64,000 nucleotides of DNA from Burkholderia sp. 9120 (GCF_000745015.1 NZ_JQNA01000002.1:3286001-3350000); one strand, 5' to 3'. Positions 42,460 through 51,499 are shown, counted from the stretch's first letter. Program-made: numbers and translations. The notes: generated from the letters alone by a model not told the origin.

Positions 42460-43812
42460 GTGGCGACAAATTCACGCTTGAGTTTCGATCTGAACGCCGG
42501 CGCAACGGCGCCGGTTGTCGACGAAGTCGATCTCATCGACTTGCCCGTTATAGGAACGCTGCCGCTGGAACTCAACGGCGTGCTGGTGCGCAACGGCCCC
42601 AATCCGCTGAGCGGGCGCTTTGCGGGGAACGACGTGTTGTCGTGGTGGCCGGAAGCCGCGATGCTGCATGCCATTTCGTTTCAGCAGGGGCGTGCCGTGC
42701 GCTATTGCAATCGCTGGGCACGCACCAGGCGTTGGGCGCAGGCGCAGGATTTCGCGGACGTGTCGCCGATGCTCGACACGAATCCGAACGTTAACGTGCT
42801 CGTTCATGCCGGCGAAATCCTGGCGCTCGCGGAAGGCGGCGCGCCGCTGGCCATCACGGCGGGCCTTGATACGCTCGGCGCGGCCCGCTGTCATCCGGGC
42901 CTCGTGCAAGGCATGACCGCGCATCCCAAGGTCGATCCACGAACCGGCGAACTGATGACGTTTCGCGCCGGTTGGGAAAAACCGTGGCTGCGCTACGGCG
43001 TGAGCGATGCGCACGGCAACACGACAGTCGAGATGGAAATCGAATTGCCGTCCCGGTCTCCTTCGATGATGCACGACATGGCGATCACCGCGACGCGGAG
43101 CATCCTGTTCGACCTCAACGTCGCGTACGACTTTTCGATGCTGTCGCGCGGTTATCGCATGCCTTTGCGCTGGCATGACGATCGGCAGGCGCGGATCGGT
43201 GCGATGCCGCGTCATGGTGGCGCGATGCGCTGGTTCGACGTGACGTCGTGCATGATCCTGCACGTGGTGAATGCTTACGATGTGGGCGCAACCACTGTCG
43301 TTCTGGATGTTGTCCGGTACTCCGAGTTCCTGCGGTTATCGACTAGCGGAGCGGGTTTTCTAGACAACCCGCTCGGCGTGCTGTGGCGTTACGTGATCGA
43401 TCTCGATCGCGGTACGGTGCTCGAAACGCCGCTCGACGATACGGGCATCGAACTGCCCCGCATCAACGAAACGCGGACCGGTCAGCCCTATCGGTTTCTA
43501 TACGCGGTCGAGCAACCGACCAATACGGAAATGCGTGGCGTCGTGTGTTATGACCTGGAACGTGGCTCGCAGCAACGCTACGCAGTGCCGGAAGGGGATC
43601 AGAACAGCGAGCCCGTATTCGTGCCGCGTCCCGGAGCGACGAGTGAAGATGACGGCTGGCTGCTTGTATGTGTCTACCGGCAGGCGAGCAATACGACCGA
43701 CGTGGTGATTCTCGATGGCCGGCAAATAGACGGCGATCCGATCGCGACCGTGCGACTGCCGAGGCGAATTCCCGCGGGGTTTCACGGAGCATGGCTGCCG
43801 GGGAACGGTTAG
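42460..43812 (+). CDS. Carotenoid oxygenase family protein
   Basis: A 450-residue non-heme iron dioxygenase of the RPE65/carotenoid-cleavage family. The GTG at 42460 follows GAGG by five bases; a TTG at 42404 lies inside the dyad and is less likely. The four iron-ligand histidines are visible at about His155 (MTAHPK), His205 (MMHDMA), His268 (MILHVV) and His442 (GFHGAW). The N-terminal VRNGPNPLSG is a family landmark. It should cleave the double bond of an apocarotenoid or stilbene; lignostilbene-type substrates are usual in Proteobacteria. It is divergent from IclR. Confidence 0.92.
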   Translation: MATNSRLSFDLNAGATAPVVDEVDLIDLPVIGTLPLELNGVLVRNGPNPLSGRFAGNDVLSWWPEAAMLHAISFQQGRAVRYCNRWARTRRWAQAQDFADVSPMLDTNPNVNVLVHAGEILALAEGGAPLAITAGLDTLGAARCHPGLVQGMTAHPKVDPRTGELMTFRAGWEKPWLRYGVSDAHGNTTVEMEIELPSRSPSMMHDMAITATRSILFDLNVAYDFSMLSRGYRMPLRWHDDRQARIGAMPRHGGAMRWFDVTSCMILHVVNAYDVGATTVVLDVVRYSEFLRLSTSGAGFLDNPLGVLWRYVIDLDRGTVLETPLDDTGIELPRINETRTGQPYRFLYAVEQPTNTEMRGVVCYDLERGSQQRYAVPEGDQNSEPVFVPRPGATSEDDGWLLVCVYRQASNTTDVVILDGRQIDGDPIATVRLPRRIPAGFHGAWLPGNG

Positions 43813-43853
43813 GCCGGTTGTCAGGCCGTGGGGTTTGAGAAATCGCTTGATTT

Positions 43854-43869
43854 GGAAATATTCATTTCC
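43854..43869. promoter_or_regulatory. TetR operator upstream of regulator
   Basis: GGAAATATTCATTTCC has 6-bp arms. Its complement differs at one of 16 positions from the site at 44554-44569 before the hydrolase gene. It lies 12 bp before the TetR ATG. Confidence 0.75.
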
Positions 43870-43881
43870 TATACTGCCGCC

Positions 43882-44502
43882 ATGACGACTCACACTCATG
43901 CACCGAGAGCCCCCCGTAGTCCTGGCCGTCCTCGTGAATTCGATATGGACATGGCGCTAGACGGCGCCATCAGGATCTTCCGCGAACGGGGATTCCACGC
44001 GACGTCGCTCGGCGAGCTGGGCGCCGCGATGAACCTGACGGCGGGCAGTATCTACAAGGCGTTTGCCGATAAGCGCGCGGTGTTTCTTGCCGCATTCGAG
44101 CGCTACACTGAGATTCGTCAGGCGAGCTTGCAACGTTCGATCAATGCGGCGGGGTCCGGCCGTGACAAGGTGCTCGCGGTCCTACATTTCTATGCCGAGT
44201 CGGCTCACGGAGTCGAAGGCGAGCGCGGGTGTCTGGTCGTGGGCAGTGCCACCGACCTTGCGACCTTCGATAGTGAGGTGGCCGGTCGTATCACCGCCGC
44301 CTTGCAGCGTACGGAAAAGCTGTTGGCGGATCTGATCCGGTCAGGTCACAAAGACGGCTCGATTCCTTCGGCCGTTGAGGTTGCATCCACCGCGCGCTTG
44401 CTGCTGAGTGTGACGCAAGGATTCAGAATCGTGGGCAAAGCGGGGCGAACCCGCGCGCAAATGATGGCCGCCGCCGATCAGGCGATGCGCCTGTTGAGTT
44501 AG
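43882..44502 (+). CDS. TetR/AcrR family transcriptional regulator
   Basis: A 206-residue regulator from ATG 43882 (MTTHTHAPRAPRSPGRPREF). The HTH, at about residues 22-67 (IRIFRERGFHATSLGELGAA then LTAGSIYKAF), follows an N-terminal Pro/Arg-rich arm typical of the AcrR/YxaF-type proteins that control quinone or electrophile responses. Its own operator is upstream, and an almost identical site precedes the hydrolase gene downstream, indicating repression of both. The rest is the ligand domain. Followed by a nine-T run. Confidence 0.9.
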   Translation: MTTHTHAPRAPRSPGRPREFDMDMALDGAIRIFRERGFHATSLGELGAAMNLTAGSIYKAFADKRAVFLAAFERYTEIRQASLQRSINAAGSGRDKVLAVLHFYAESAHGVEGERGCLVVGSATDLATFDSEVAGRITAALQRTEKLLADLIRSGHKDGSIPSAVEVASTARLLLSVTQGFRIVGKAGRTRAQMMAAADQAMRLLS

Positions 44503-44553
44503 TACAAGCTGACTGCCTCCTTCAGATGCCGGGCGGTTTTTTTTTGCTATTTA

Positions 44554-44569
44554 GGAAGTGAATATTTCC
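44554..44569. promoter_or_regulatory. TetR operator upstream of hydrolase gene
   Basis: GGAAGTGAATATTTCC, extended on both sides to TTAGGAA/TTCCTAA. It differs by one base from the complement of the operator before the TetR gene at 43854-43869 and sits 66 bp before the hydrolase ATG. Confidence 0.75.
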
Positions 44570-44635
44570 TAACTATTTTTCTTCATCAAGCACTGATCGG
44601 AAAGCTTTCCGCACAGCGAAAATCAGGGAGTTCCC

Positions 44636-45622
44636 ATGTCGACAACGGATTCATTTGCGGCTTTACCGGTCAGCCCAAAACTCGTCAATGCGGCGCCGCC
44701 GTCGAGACCGGTTGCCGGCTTAGCCGGATTCGAGCATCGGTACGAGACGGTCAATGGCGTCCGGCTTCATTATGTGCGAGGTGGCAAGCCGAACGGCGAT
44801 GTCGTCGTGCTGCTGGCAGGCTTTCCCGAGAGCTGGTTCGCGTGGCGCAAAGTGATGTCGCTGCTCGCGCCGGTCTCCCAGATCGTTGCACTGGATCTTC
44901 CTGGGCAGGGCGATTCCGATCGACCGACAGACGGCTATGACACGCAGACACTGGCCCAGCAGGTTCATCGTTTTCTTCAGCAACTCGGCATTAGCCAGTA
45001 CTCGCTCGCCGCTCACGATGTGGGCGCATGGGTCGCTTATCCGTATGCGGCGCTATTCGGCAGTGAAATTCATAGGCTCGCGTTGCTGGATGCGGGCATT
45101 CCGGGCATCACCTTGCCCGCTGCACTCCCCACCGCACCGGACCGCGCGTGGCGTACCTGGCATTTTTCGTTTCACACGATTCCTGATTTGCCTGAGACGC
45201 TGATTGCGGGTCGCGAGCGGGAATATCTGGACTGGTTTCTGCGTCGAAAGACCGCGAATCCGGATGCGTTTTCCGACGCGGACCTCGACGAGTATCTGCG
45301 TATTTTCGTAAAAGACGGCGGCCTGCGGGCGGGGCTGGCTTACTATCGCACCGCATCGCTCTCCGCGCGGCAGAACGGCGAGTTGAGCGCAAACGGCAAG
45401 CTGCCGACGCCTTTGTTAGCGCTCGGTTCCGATCAAGGATCTATTGCCGACATGGCGACGCCGTTGCGCGAGTTTTTCGTCGACGTTCAGGGTTGCACGA
45501 TTAGCCACTGCGGCCACTTTCTTCCCGAAGAGCAACCGCAAATCGTTGCCGACGAGCTTGCCGCGTTTTTCGGACTGGACGCCTTATGCAAGAATAGGGA
45601 CTCTTCAAATGGAATGGATTGA
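44636..45622 (+). CDS. Alpha/beta hydrolase, epoxide-hydrolase-like
   Basis: A 328-residue alpha/beta hydrolase. The nucleophile Asp128 lies in AAHDVGAWVAYP, an H-D-x-G-A elbow typical of epoxide hydrolases and haloalkane dehalogenases; the HG-type oxyanion region is AGFPESWFAW; the catalytic His294 is in SHCGHFLPEE. A cap region follows residue 155. An N-terminal Pro/Ala extension of about 30 residues precedes the fold, without a signal peptide. It is the first gene of a probable run with GNAT, SRPBCC-like and M3 peptidase genes, controlled by the TetR operator upstream. Confidence 0.88.
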   Translation: MSTTDSFAALPVSPKLVNAAPPSRPVAGLAGFEHRYETVNGVRLHYVRGGKPNGDVVVLLAGFPESWFAWRKVMSLLAPVSQIVALDLPGQGDSDRPTDGYDTQTLAQQVHRFLQQLGISQYSLAAHDVGAWVAYPYAALFGSEIHRLALLDAGIPGITLPAALPTAPDRAWRTWHFSFHTIPDLPETLIAGREREYLDWFLRRKTANPDAFSDADLDEYLRIFVKDGGLRAGLAYYRTASLSARQNGELSANGKLPTPLLALGSDQGSIADMATPLREFFVDVQGCTISHCGHFLPEEQPQIVADELAAFFGLDALCKNRDSSNGMD

Positions 45623-46064
45623 AGCTATGACCGCAAGTGGCCGCACCCGAGTCAATGTCCGACGCCTTACCCCGACTGAATGGCCGCGCGCGTTTCCCAT
45701 CATTGTCCAGTTGCGCGCACTGGATGAGGCGGAGTTCCTGCAACGGGCACGCCGCCAGGCGCACACCGGTTATGAACTCGTCGGCGCATTTGAAGGGGAC
45801 GTGCTGATCGGCGTCATGGGCATGCGGCCGGTTCATACGCTCGCACGCGGTGCTCACTTGCATATCGACGACCTGGTCGTCGACGCCAGCGTACGAGGCA
45901 GCGGCGCCGGCCGCGCGTTGATGGACTATGCCGAAGCCGATGCACAGGCACGCGAAATGACGGCCGTGTTTCTCGACGCGCATCCGGATGCGGTTCCGTT
46001 CTATGAGCGGCAGAACTTTGCGCTGCATCTCGCACCGTCGATGAGAAAGCTTATTTCGCGGTAG
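45609..46064 (+). CDS. GNAT family N-acetyltransferase
   Basis: A 151-residue protein. ATG 45609 lies 14 bases inside the hydrolase gene and follows AGGGA by eight bases; a second ATG at 45627 is also possible. The acetyl-CoA loop is VVDASVRGSGAGRALMDYAE (R-G-S-G-A-G), followed by VFLDAHPDAVPFYERQNFAL. The overlap with the hydrolase gene points to an operon and translational coupling. The substrate is unknown. Confidence 0.85.
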   Translation: MEWIEAMTASGRTRVNVRRLTPTEWPRAFPIIVQLRALDEAEFLQRARRQAHTGYELVGAFEGDVLIGVMGMRPVHTLARGAHLHIDDLVVDASVRGSGAGRALMDYAEADAQAREMTAVFLDAHPDAVPFYERQNFALHLAPSMRKLISR

Positions 46065-46107
46065 TTGCCGCCCTGATCTCGTCTAACGCCATTGCCAAAC
46101 AAATAAA

Positions 46108-46587
46108 ATGAAATTGACGTTCGAACAGAAGTCGACGCTGCCACTCAGCGCACTCGACGTGTGGCGCCGCGTGACGACACCGGCAGGCATCAACGACGAA
46201 TTGTTCCCCTGGTTGCGCATGACCACGCCGTTCGCATTGCGTGGCAAGACGATCGAGCAGTTACCGCGCGGTCAGTACCTTGGCCGAAGCTGGTTGCTCG
46301 CGTTCGGTTGGCTCCCGGTGGACTTCGACGACCTGACGCTAGCCGAAGTGGACGTCGAACCGGACTACCGGTTCAAGGAAACGTCGCGCATGCTGGGTAT
46401 CCGCACATGGGTACATGAACGGACTGTTCGCGACGCAAGCGGAGGGTGCGAGGTGCATGACCGCTTGACCTTCGAATTGCGTTGGCCCGGCGCAAAAATA
46501 CCGATGTGGCGGCGCGGCATGCTCGGCGTGCTCAAGTTTCTGTTCCGGCATCGCCATGCGCGGCTCGTTCGTTGGGCTACGAAATAA
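46108..46587 (+). CDS. SRPBCC-like ligand-binding protein
   Basis: A 159-residue protein starting MKLTFEQKSTLPLSALDVWR. The pattern of an N-terminal strand, then DVWRRVTTPAGINDELFPWL and later YRFKETSRMLGIRTWVHERT and RLTFELRW, fits a START/SRPBCC-type helix-grip fold of small-molecule binding. This is by resemblance only. It lies 43 bp after the GNAT gene on the same strand and ends 45 bp before the M3 peptidase gene, so a common transcript is likely. Confidence 0.7.
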   Translation: MKLTFEQKSTLPLSALDVWRRVTTPAGINDELFPWLRMTTPFALRGKTIEQLPRGQYLGRSWLLAFGWLPVDFDDLTLAEVDVEPDYRFKETSRMLGIRTWVHERTVRDASGGCEVHDRLTFELRWPGAKIPMWRRGMLGVLKFLFRHRHARLVRWATK

Positions 46588-46632
46588 GGCGTTTCGTCTC
46601 CTCTCCAAGACGTTCTAACCACGACCTCTCAC

Positions 46633-48492
46633 ATGCAAAACGCTCGCGCGTTCTTTGACGAACTCAATAAGCACTATCTGCAACTGCTGCGCACGGAAGG
46701 CGAACTCTACTGGGCCACTCACACCGGTCAGAGCGACGAGCACGAGGCACTGGGCGCGGCCTCGCTGAGCCGCAAGATGTTCTCTGCCGACGCGGAGCGT
46801 CTCGCCCACTGTCGCGAGTATCTGGCGATGCTGGACACCGCTGAATCCTCGCCTGAACGCGATGCACTCGTCAGCGGTTTGCGTGGGTGGGTTGCCCTAT
46901 TCGAGGTCAATGCGATCGGCACTGATCGCGCCGCTGCGTTGCTGACCGGGTTGGTCGAACGGGACGTCGATCTATACGCGCGACGCCAGGCGTACACCAT
47001 GAACCATATCGGAGCCAAAGGCCGTCGCGAGAACGCTTCGCCTGCGGCGCTCAGGAGCAATCTGGCCTCCAACCCGGACGAGTCCGCGCGTCAAAGTTCT
47101 CACGAAGCGCTGCACGGACTCGAGCGCTGGGTGGTGGAGAGCGGCTTCGTCGAGATTGTCGGCAAGCGCAACGAATTGGCGCGAGAGCTGGGCTACCGCA
47201 ATTTCTTCGAGTATCGCTTGCAGACCAACAGCGGTATGACGCCCGAGCAGTTGTTCGAGATCTTCGACGGCTTCGAAGCCAGTACTCGCGACGCGCATCA
47301 ACAATCGTTGCATCGTCTGGTGTCGGAGCACGGCGAGCAGGCATTGCTTCCGCGTAATCTGACGTACCTGATGCAGGGCGGCGCGTCACAGCGGCATGAG
47401 GCCTACTTTCCATTTGGAAAAGCACTGGAGCGTTGGGCCGAATCGTTTCGCCGTATGGGCGTGTCGTATCGTGGCGCGCGGCTCGAAATCGATCTGCTGG
47501 ACCGGCAAGGCAAATTCCCGACCGGCTTTTGCATTGCCCCCACACCCGGCTATCACGACGACACCGACGGCTGGACGCCGGCCGATGTTCGCTTCACGTC
47601 GACGGCGCGGCCGCAACAGGCGGGCGCCGGTTTGCAGGGGCTCAACGTGCTGTTCCACGAGGCCGGTCATGCCGCGCATTACGCCAACGTCACGCGGAAT
47701 TCGCCGTGTTTTTCGCAGGAATTCGCACCGAGCTCGCCGGCTTTGCTCGAAGCACAGGCCAAGTTCTTCGACGCATTGCCCGCCGATCCCTGCTGGATGA
47801 GACGCTACGCCATGGACGCGGCAGGCAAGCCGATGCCGGAAGAAGCGATTCGCGCACGCGTCGACACTCGCCAGGCTTTTCTGGCCTATATGGAACGGCG
47901 CGATCTGGTTCCAACCTATTTCGAATGGGCGCTGTACAACATGGACGACGCGCAGCGCACGCCGGACTCGGTGCTCGAACTTGCCCGTTCGGTGACGAAG
48001 CGCATTCTCGGCGTTGCGGGGCATACCAACTACGTGCTGGCCACGCCTCATCCGATCTATCACGACATCGCCGTTTATTACCACGGCTATCTGCTGGCAA
48101 AGATGGCCGCGGCGCAAACGCGCGCTTATCTGATCCGCTCGCTGGGCTATATCGTCGACAACCCGGCAGTCGGGCCGCTGCTTGCTGAACATTATTGGGC
48201 GCCCGGCAATAGCGCGACGCTCGATCAGACGCTATTCGCGTTGACGGGGGAGACGTTGAATTCAAGCTATCTCGCCGCGGACTGCAATCGTTCCGCCGAC
48301 GACGCGTGGCAATTAGCGCAAGAAGTTTTCAAGCGAAGCGAGCAGGTCGCGCCGTCCTCGCAGCAAGGCGATCTCGATGCGTCGATCTCGATCGTTCACG
48401 GCGCGCAGCGGATAGCGAGCAATGACGAATCGCTATCCGCGCTGTATGCGGAGTTTGAAGGGTGGGCCGCGCGGTTGGGGAGCGCGGCTTAG
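46633..48492 (+). CDS. M3 family metallopeptidase (oligopeptidase)
   Basis: A 619-residue cytoplasmic zinc oligopeptidase. The zinc motif LFHEAGHAAHYANV has His342, Glu343 and His346 in H-E-x-x-H; the third ligand is expected about 25 residues on, in FSQEFAPSSPALLEAQ (Glu). The N-terminal helical part is 330 residues long and the C-terminal part shows YHDIAVYYHGYLLAKMAAAQ. It resembles oligopeptidase F/thimet-type enzymes that degrade short peptides. It is the last gene of the TetR-linked run; a perfect inverted repeat follows its stop codon. Confidence 0.92.
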   Translation: MQNARAFFDELNKHYLQLLRTEGELYWATHTGQSDEHEALGAASLSRKMFSADAERLAHCREYLAMLDTAESSPERDALVSGLRGWVALFEVNAIGTDRAAALLTGLVERDVDLYARRQAYTMNHIGAKGRRENASPAALRSNLASNPDESARQSSHEALHGLERWVVESGFVEIVGKRNELARELGYRNFFEYRLQTNSGMTPEQLFEIFDGFEASTRDAHQQSLHRLVSEHGEQALLPRNLTYLMQGGASQRHEAYFPFGKALERWAESFRRMGVSYRGARLEIDLLDRQGKFPTGFCIAPTPGYHDDTDGWTPADVRFTSTARPQQAGAGLQGLNVLFHEAGHAAHYANVTRNSPCFSQEFAPSSPALLEAQAKFFDALPADPCWMRRYAMDAAGKPMPEEAIRARVDTRQAFLAYMERRDLVPTYFEWALYNMDDAQRTPDSVLELARSVTKRILGVAGHTNYVLATPHPIYHDIAVYYHGYLLAKMAAAQTRAYLIRSLGYIVDNPAVGPLLAEHYWAPGNSATLDQTLFALTGETLNSSYLAADCNRSADDAWQLAQEVFKRSEQVAPSSQQGDLDASISIVHGAQRIASNDESLSALYAEFEGWAARLGSAA

Positions 48493-48496
48493 TTTT

Positions 48497-48527
48497 GACA
48501 AGGCTTTCGACTCTCGAAAGCCTTGTC
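48497..48527. terminator. Perfect 14-bp hairpin between convergent genes
   Basis: GACAAGGCTTTCGA-CTC-TCGAAAGCCTTGTC begins five bases after the M3 peptidase stop, in the gap to the convergent transglycosylase gene. The loop is three bases. There is no U-tract on the right, and TTTT precedes it. Probably a bidirectional terminator. Confidence 0.65.
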
Positions 48528-48624
48528 GCGAAGAGTAATACGTTGTGGCGGCAAGCGGGTCAGCGTAGCCGCGACCGTGGCACGTCGACCTCTCCGCTGA
48601 CAACCACGCACTACCAGCGCCCGA

Positions 48625-49830
48625 TCATTTGGCATTGATATACCAAAGCGCATCAGTCGACGGAGCGGGCTTGGCCTTCGCCGCCGGCACAGACGACGGC
48701 GCGCTCGGCGGTTCCGTCGCTGCTTGCAGCGGCACCGCCTGCGCCGTGTTCGCCTGCGGCTGCGGCTTGCTCGTCGTCGGACTGCCGACATACCAGAGCG
48801 CGTCCGTCGATGCCGCACGGGCCGTTTTCTGATCGCGGCTAGTCGGCGTAGAAAGCGGGCTTGACGCCGAGGTTGGCGCTGCAGTCGGCACCGCATCGCG
48901 GCTCGCAACACTGGCCTTCGACTGCGCCGCGCCAGGCGTACGCGACGCGCGCGCCTCGAACGTTCCGCTCTGGAAAATCAGCGTCTGCTCCGGGCGCGCG
49001 ATCACGGCATACGGGAATTGCAGATCCCAGCGCAGCAGCACGCGCCCGTTCGGCGTCTCCGCGAAAATGGACGGAATGTGCTTCATATCGACGAACTGGA
49101 CGAACACCTTCGAGCCATCGTCGAATACCTGCATGGGCTTTGCCTGATCCGCGCCGGTGACGGTCCAGCCGAAGTTGTACGCCGCCGAGGCCGCAATCGT
49201 GGAACTCGCGCCGGTTACGCCGGTTGCGCCATTCGCGGCGGTAGCCGTGCCGGCCGGCGCGGCGGCGCGGGGACGGCCGCTCTGCACGGGCGTGATTTCG
49301 AGGCTCGTGAACGGGCTGTAAGTCTGCGGCGGCGTAAAGGAAGGCGGGAGAATAGGCATGGATGAATCCGGCGAAGCGGAGATGGATTGAACCGCATCAT
49401 AGACCTTGCGCGCATAGCTCAGGCGCTTATCGGGCGACGCCGCGTTGTAGGCCCCGACGGCGTTCCAGTTCGGCCCGAACTGGCGAATGTTCTCCGACAG
49501 AATCCACGCGCCCACATAAGCGTTGGTGCAAGGATCGAACAGGCTTTGTTCGCTAATGCCCTCGCGCGCCAGCACCGGCAGCCATGAACTGTTGATTTGC
49601 ATCAGTCCGATATCGGTCGTGCCATTGCTGTTGGTATTGATGCGATTCGGCTGCATGCCCGACTCGACCTGCGCAATACCGCGCATCAAACTCACGTTGA
49701 CGTGTTGAAACGCCGCGGCGTCGTCGATGCAATCGGCTAGCGCTGTGCCATGCATAAAGCATAGTGTGGAGATGAATGCAGCGGTCTGGAGCAGCGCGTT
49801 GACGTTCGGGTAGTGCTTCTGGAGCTGCAT
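48625..49830 (-). CDS. Lytic transglycosylase with VirB9/TrbG-like region
   Basis: A 401-residue exported protein. An N-terminal signal segment ends near residue 32 (HGTALADC). Residues 35-160 form an SLT-type lytic transglycosylase domain with catalytic Glu56 in GIAQVESGMQ, GLMQINSSW and FGPNWNAVGAYNAAS, as in VirB1/IagB. After a Pro/Ala-rich linker, residues about 215-300 (YNFGWTVTGADQAKPMQVFD then FVQFVDMKHIPSIFAETP) look like the C-terminal domain of VirB9/TrbG. Its tail repeats STDALWY twice. No other secretion-system gene is visible, so its partner complex is unknown. Confidence 0.78.
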   Translation of the reverse strand: MQLQKHYPNVNALLQTAAFISTLCFMHGTALADCIDDAAAFQHVNVSLMRGIAQVESGMQPNRINTNSNGTTDIGLMQINSSWLPVLAREGISEQSLFDPCTNAYVGAWILSENIRQFGPNWNAVGAYNAASPDKRLSYARKVYDAVQSISASPDSSMPILPPSFTPPQTYSPFTSLEITPVQSGRPRAAAPAGTATAANGATGVTGASSTIAASAAYNFGWTVTGADQAKPMQVFDDGSKVFVQFVDMKHIPSIFAETPNGRVLLRWDLQFPYAVIARPEQTLIFQSGTFEARASRTPGAAQSKASVASRDAVPTAAPTSASSPLSTPTSRDQKTARAASTDALWYVGSPTTSKPQPQANTAQAVPLQAATEPPSAPSSVPAAKAKPAPSTDALWYINAK

Positions 49831-49896
49831 GATGAATTGGAATTGATTTTGCAGGCCGCTCGTAGTCGAACGCGGCGTTGGCCAGGAGGCGTCATC

Positions 49897-51285
49897 TTAC
49901 CTTTTGCGACCGGCGCGGCTTGCTCGCAGTGTGCCGAACGCCGTGAAGATACGCTCGATGTACGGGTTCTTATGTGTAAGCGGCCCGCCGTTGCGCTCGT
50001 AATGCGTGAGCATTGTCGCATTCGCCTCGAAGACGAACACGCGGCCATCGGGCAGCAAGGTGAAATCGACGCCGCCGTAATCGAGATCGAGTCGTTGACC
50101 GATGGCCGCGACGGCGTCCCATGCACGGTCCCCGAGCGCGGCGCGCGCGTCGTCGAGAAAGCGGCGTTCTTCGTCGAGTTTCCACGCGTGCCGTTCCATA
50201 TCGGCCGAGAAGTAATGGACCATCCAGTCCAGCGAAATCGCGAGGTGATAAGGAAACGGCTGACGGTCGACGAAAATTGCCCGGTATTTGCGGTAGTGAC
50301 CATCCGCCGACTGATAGTCGGTGAAGCCGGCCAGATAGTGCGGACCGGTCAGCGCGTCGGGGCGAGCTTCGAGCGCGGCGAGCGAGTCGCAGCGCAGCAC
50401 GCCTTCGCCGCCATGTGTTGCGGTCGGACGCACCAGTAACGGAAACGACAGCGTGCCTTCGGTGAGGCGTTGTTCGAGTTCGTCGCGCGACGCGGGTGGT
50501 GTGTCGTGTCGCACGCAGGGCGCGACGGCGATATCGTCGAGACCGGCCAGCAATGCGCCGAGCTGGTGACGAAACGTATTCGCGACGCTCGAAGGCGGAT
50601 TGAGCAGCGGACGCTCGCAGTGTCTGGCGAAGCGTTCAAGTCGCGCTGCAAGCGGTGCCGCGATGTCGGCGTCGCCGATCGCATTGAAAACGAGATCGTA
50701 CGGTGGAAGCTGCGCGTCTTCTTCTTCTTCTTCGCGCGCGTGGTCGATCGCGTATTTGATCCGGCAACACACGGTGGTGGGAAACAGCGCGTCGAACGGG
50801 ATATTGCCGATGCCGCTGCCCACGCAAAGTATCAACACGTTCAGCGCCGGCGACCCCACGCGTTCGACGTACACGCGCTGCAACGCATACGCGCGCTCGC
50901 GGCATGCGTCCGCTTCGGCGAGTTCACCGGCGTTCGTGTGGATCGCGGCGAGGTTCAGATACGCGATCGCGACGTTCGGATCCAGCGCCAGCACAAGCCG
51001 ATACCAATGCGCGGCGCGCTCGTCGTCACCTTTCATCATGTAACCCGTCGCGACGTCGCAGAGCGTCGCGGTCGTCGCGTCCGGCTGGTTGGCCGCGTAG
51101 GCGTCGAGCGTTTGAGCCGCGATCAGATGCGCGAGCGCGCCGAGTTCATCGCCCTCCGCACGCAACGCGTCGGCCATCGTGCGATGCAAGGCCGCATCGT
51201 GCGGCGTGGCGGCAAGGGCGCTGACGAGCGTCGTTCGCGGGGCGTGGTGGGCGTTGCGTGTGATGTGATCCGGGGCCGTGGGCAT
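49897..51285 (-). CDS. TPR and ATP-grasp domain protein
   Basis: A 462-residue soluble protein from ATG 51285 (MPTAPDHITRNAHHAPRTTL), with AAAGGA upstream; a GTG 18 bases earlier would include that site. Residues about 35-130 are TPR-type helices (LIAAQTLDAYAANQP, AAHWYRLVLALDPNVAIAYL). From residue 150 the fold appears ATP-grasp-like: LLVRPTATHGGEGVLRCDSL in the nucleotide loop and LDYGGVDFTLLPDGRVFVFE ending in ANAT as the metal region. ATP-grasp enzymes form carboxylate-amine bonds; the substrate is unknown. It lies upstream of the transglycosylase on the same strand, 66 bp apart. Confidence 0.8.
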   Translation of the reverse strand: MPTAPDHITRNAHHAPRTTLVSALAATPHDAALHRTMADALRAEGDELGALAHLIAAQTLDAYAANQPDATTATLCDVATGYMMKGDDERAAHWYRLVLALDPNVAIAYLNLAAIHTNAGELAEADACRERAYALQRVYVERVGSPALNVLILCVGSGIGNIPFDALFPTTVCCRIKYAIDHAREEEEEDAQLPPYDLVFNAIGDADIAAPLAARLERFARHCERPLLNPPSSVANTFRHQLGALLAGLDDIAVAPCVRHDTPPASRDELEQRLTEGTLSFPLLVRPTATHGGEGVLRCDSLAALEARPDALTGPHYLAGFTDYQSADGHYRKYRAIFVDRQPFPYHLAISLDWMVHYFSADMERHAWKLDEERRFLDDARAALGDRAWDAVAAIGQRLDLDYGGVDFTLLPDGRVFVFEANATMLTHYERNGGPLTHKNPYIERIFTAFGTLRASRAGRKR

Positions 51286-51499
51286 GCCGTGTGTTCCTTT
51301 CACGCGTTATCGCGCGTTCGCTGAATCCGTCGCTCTTCGCATGGACTGCGCGACGATCGCGTGAGTGTAGCGGGAACGGTCGAGGCGGCGCAGACGTTTA
51401 GCCATGCGCGGCTATAGCCGCGCGATCGGCTTGTCAGGAACCTTACGTTCGCGCTGGCGGAAGCAGGAAGTAGAAAGCGGCCGCCCGCGAGCGCCTCTT

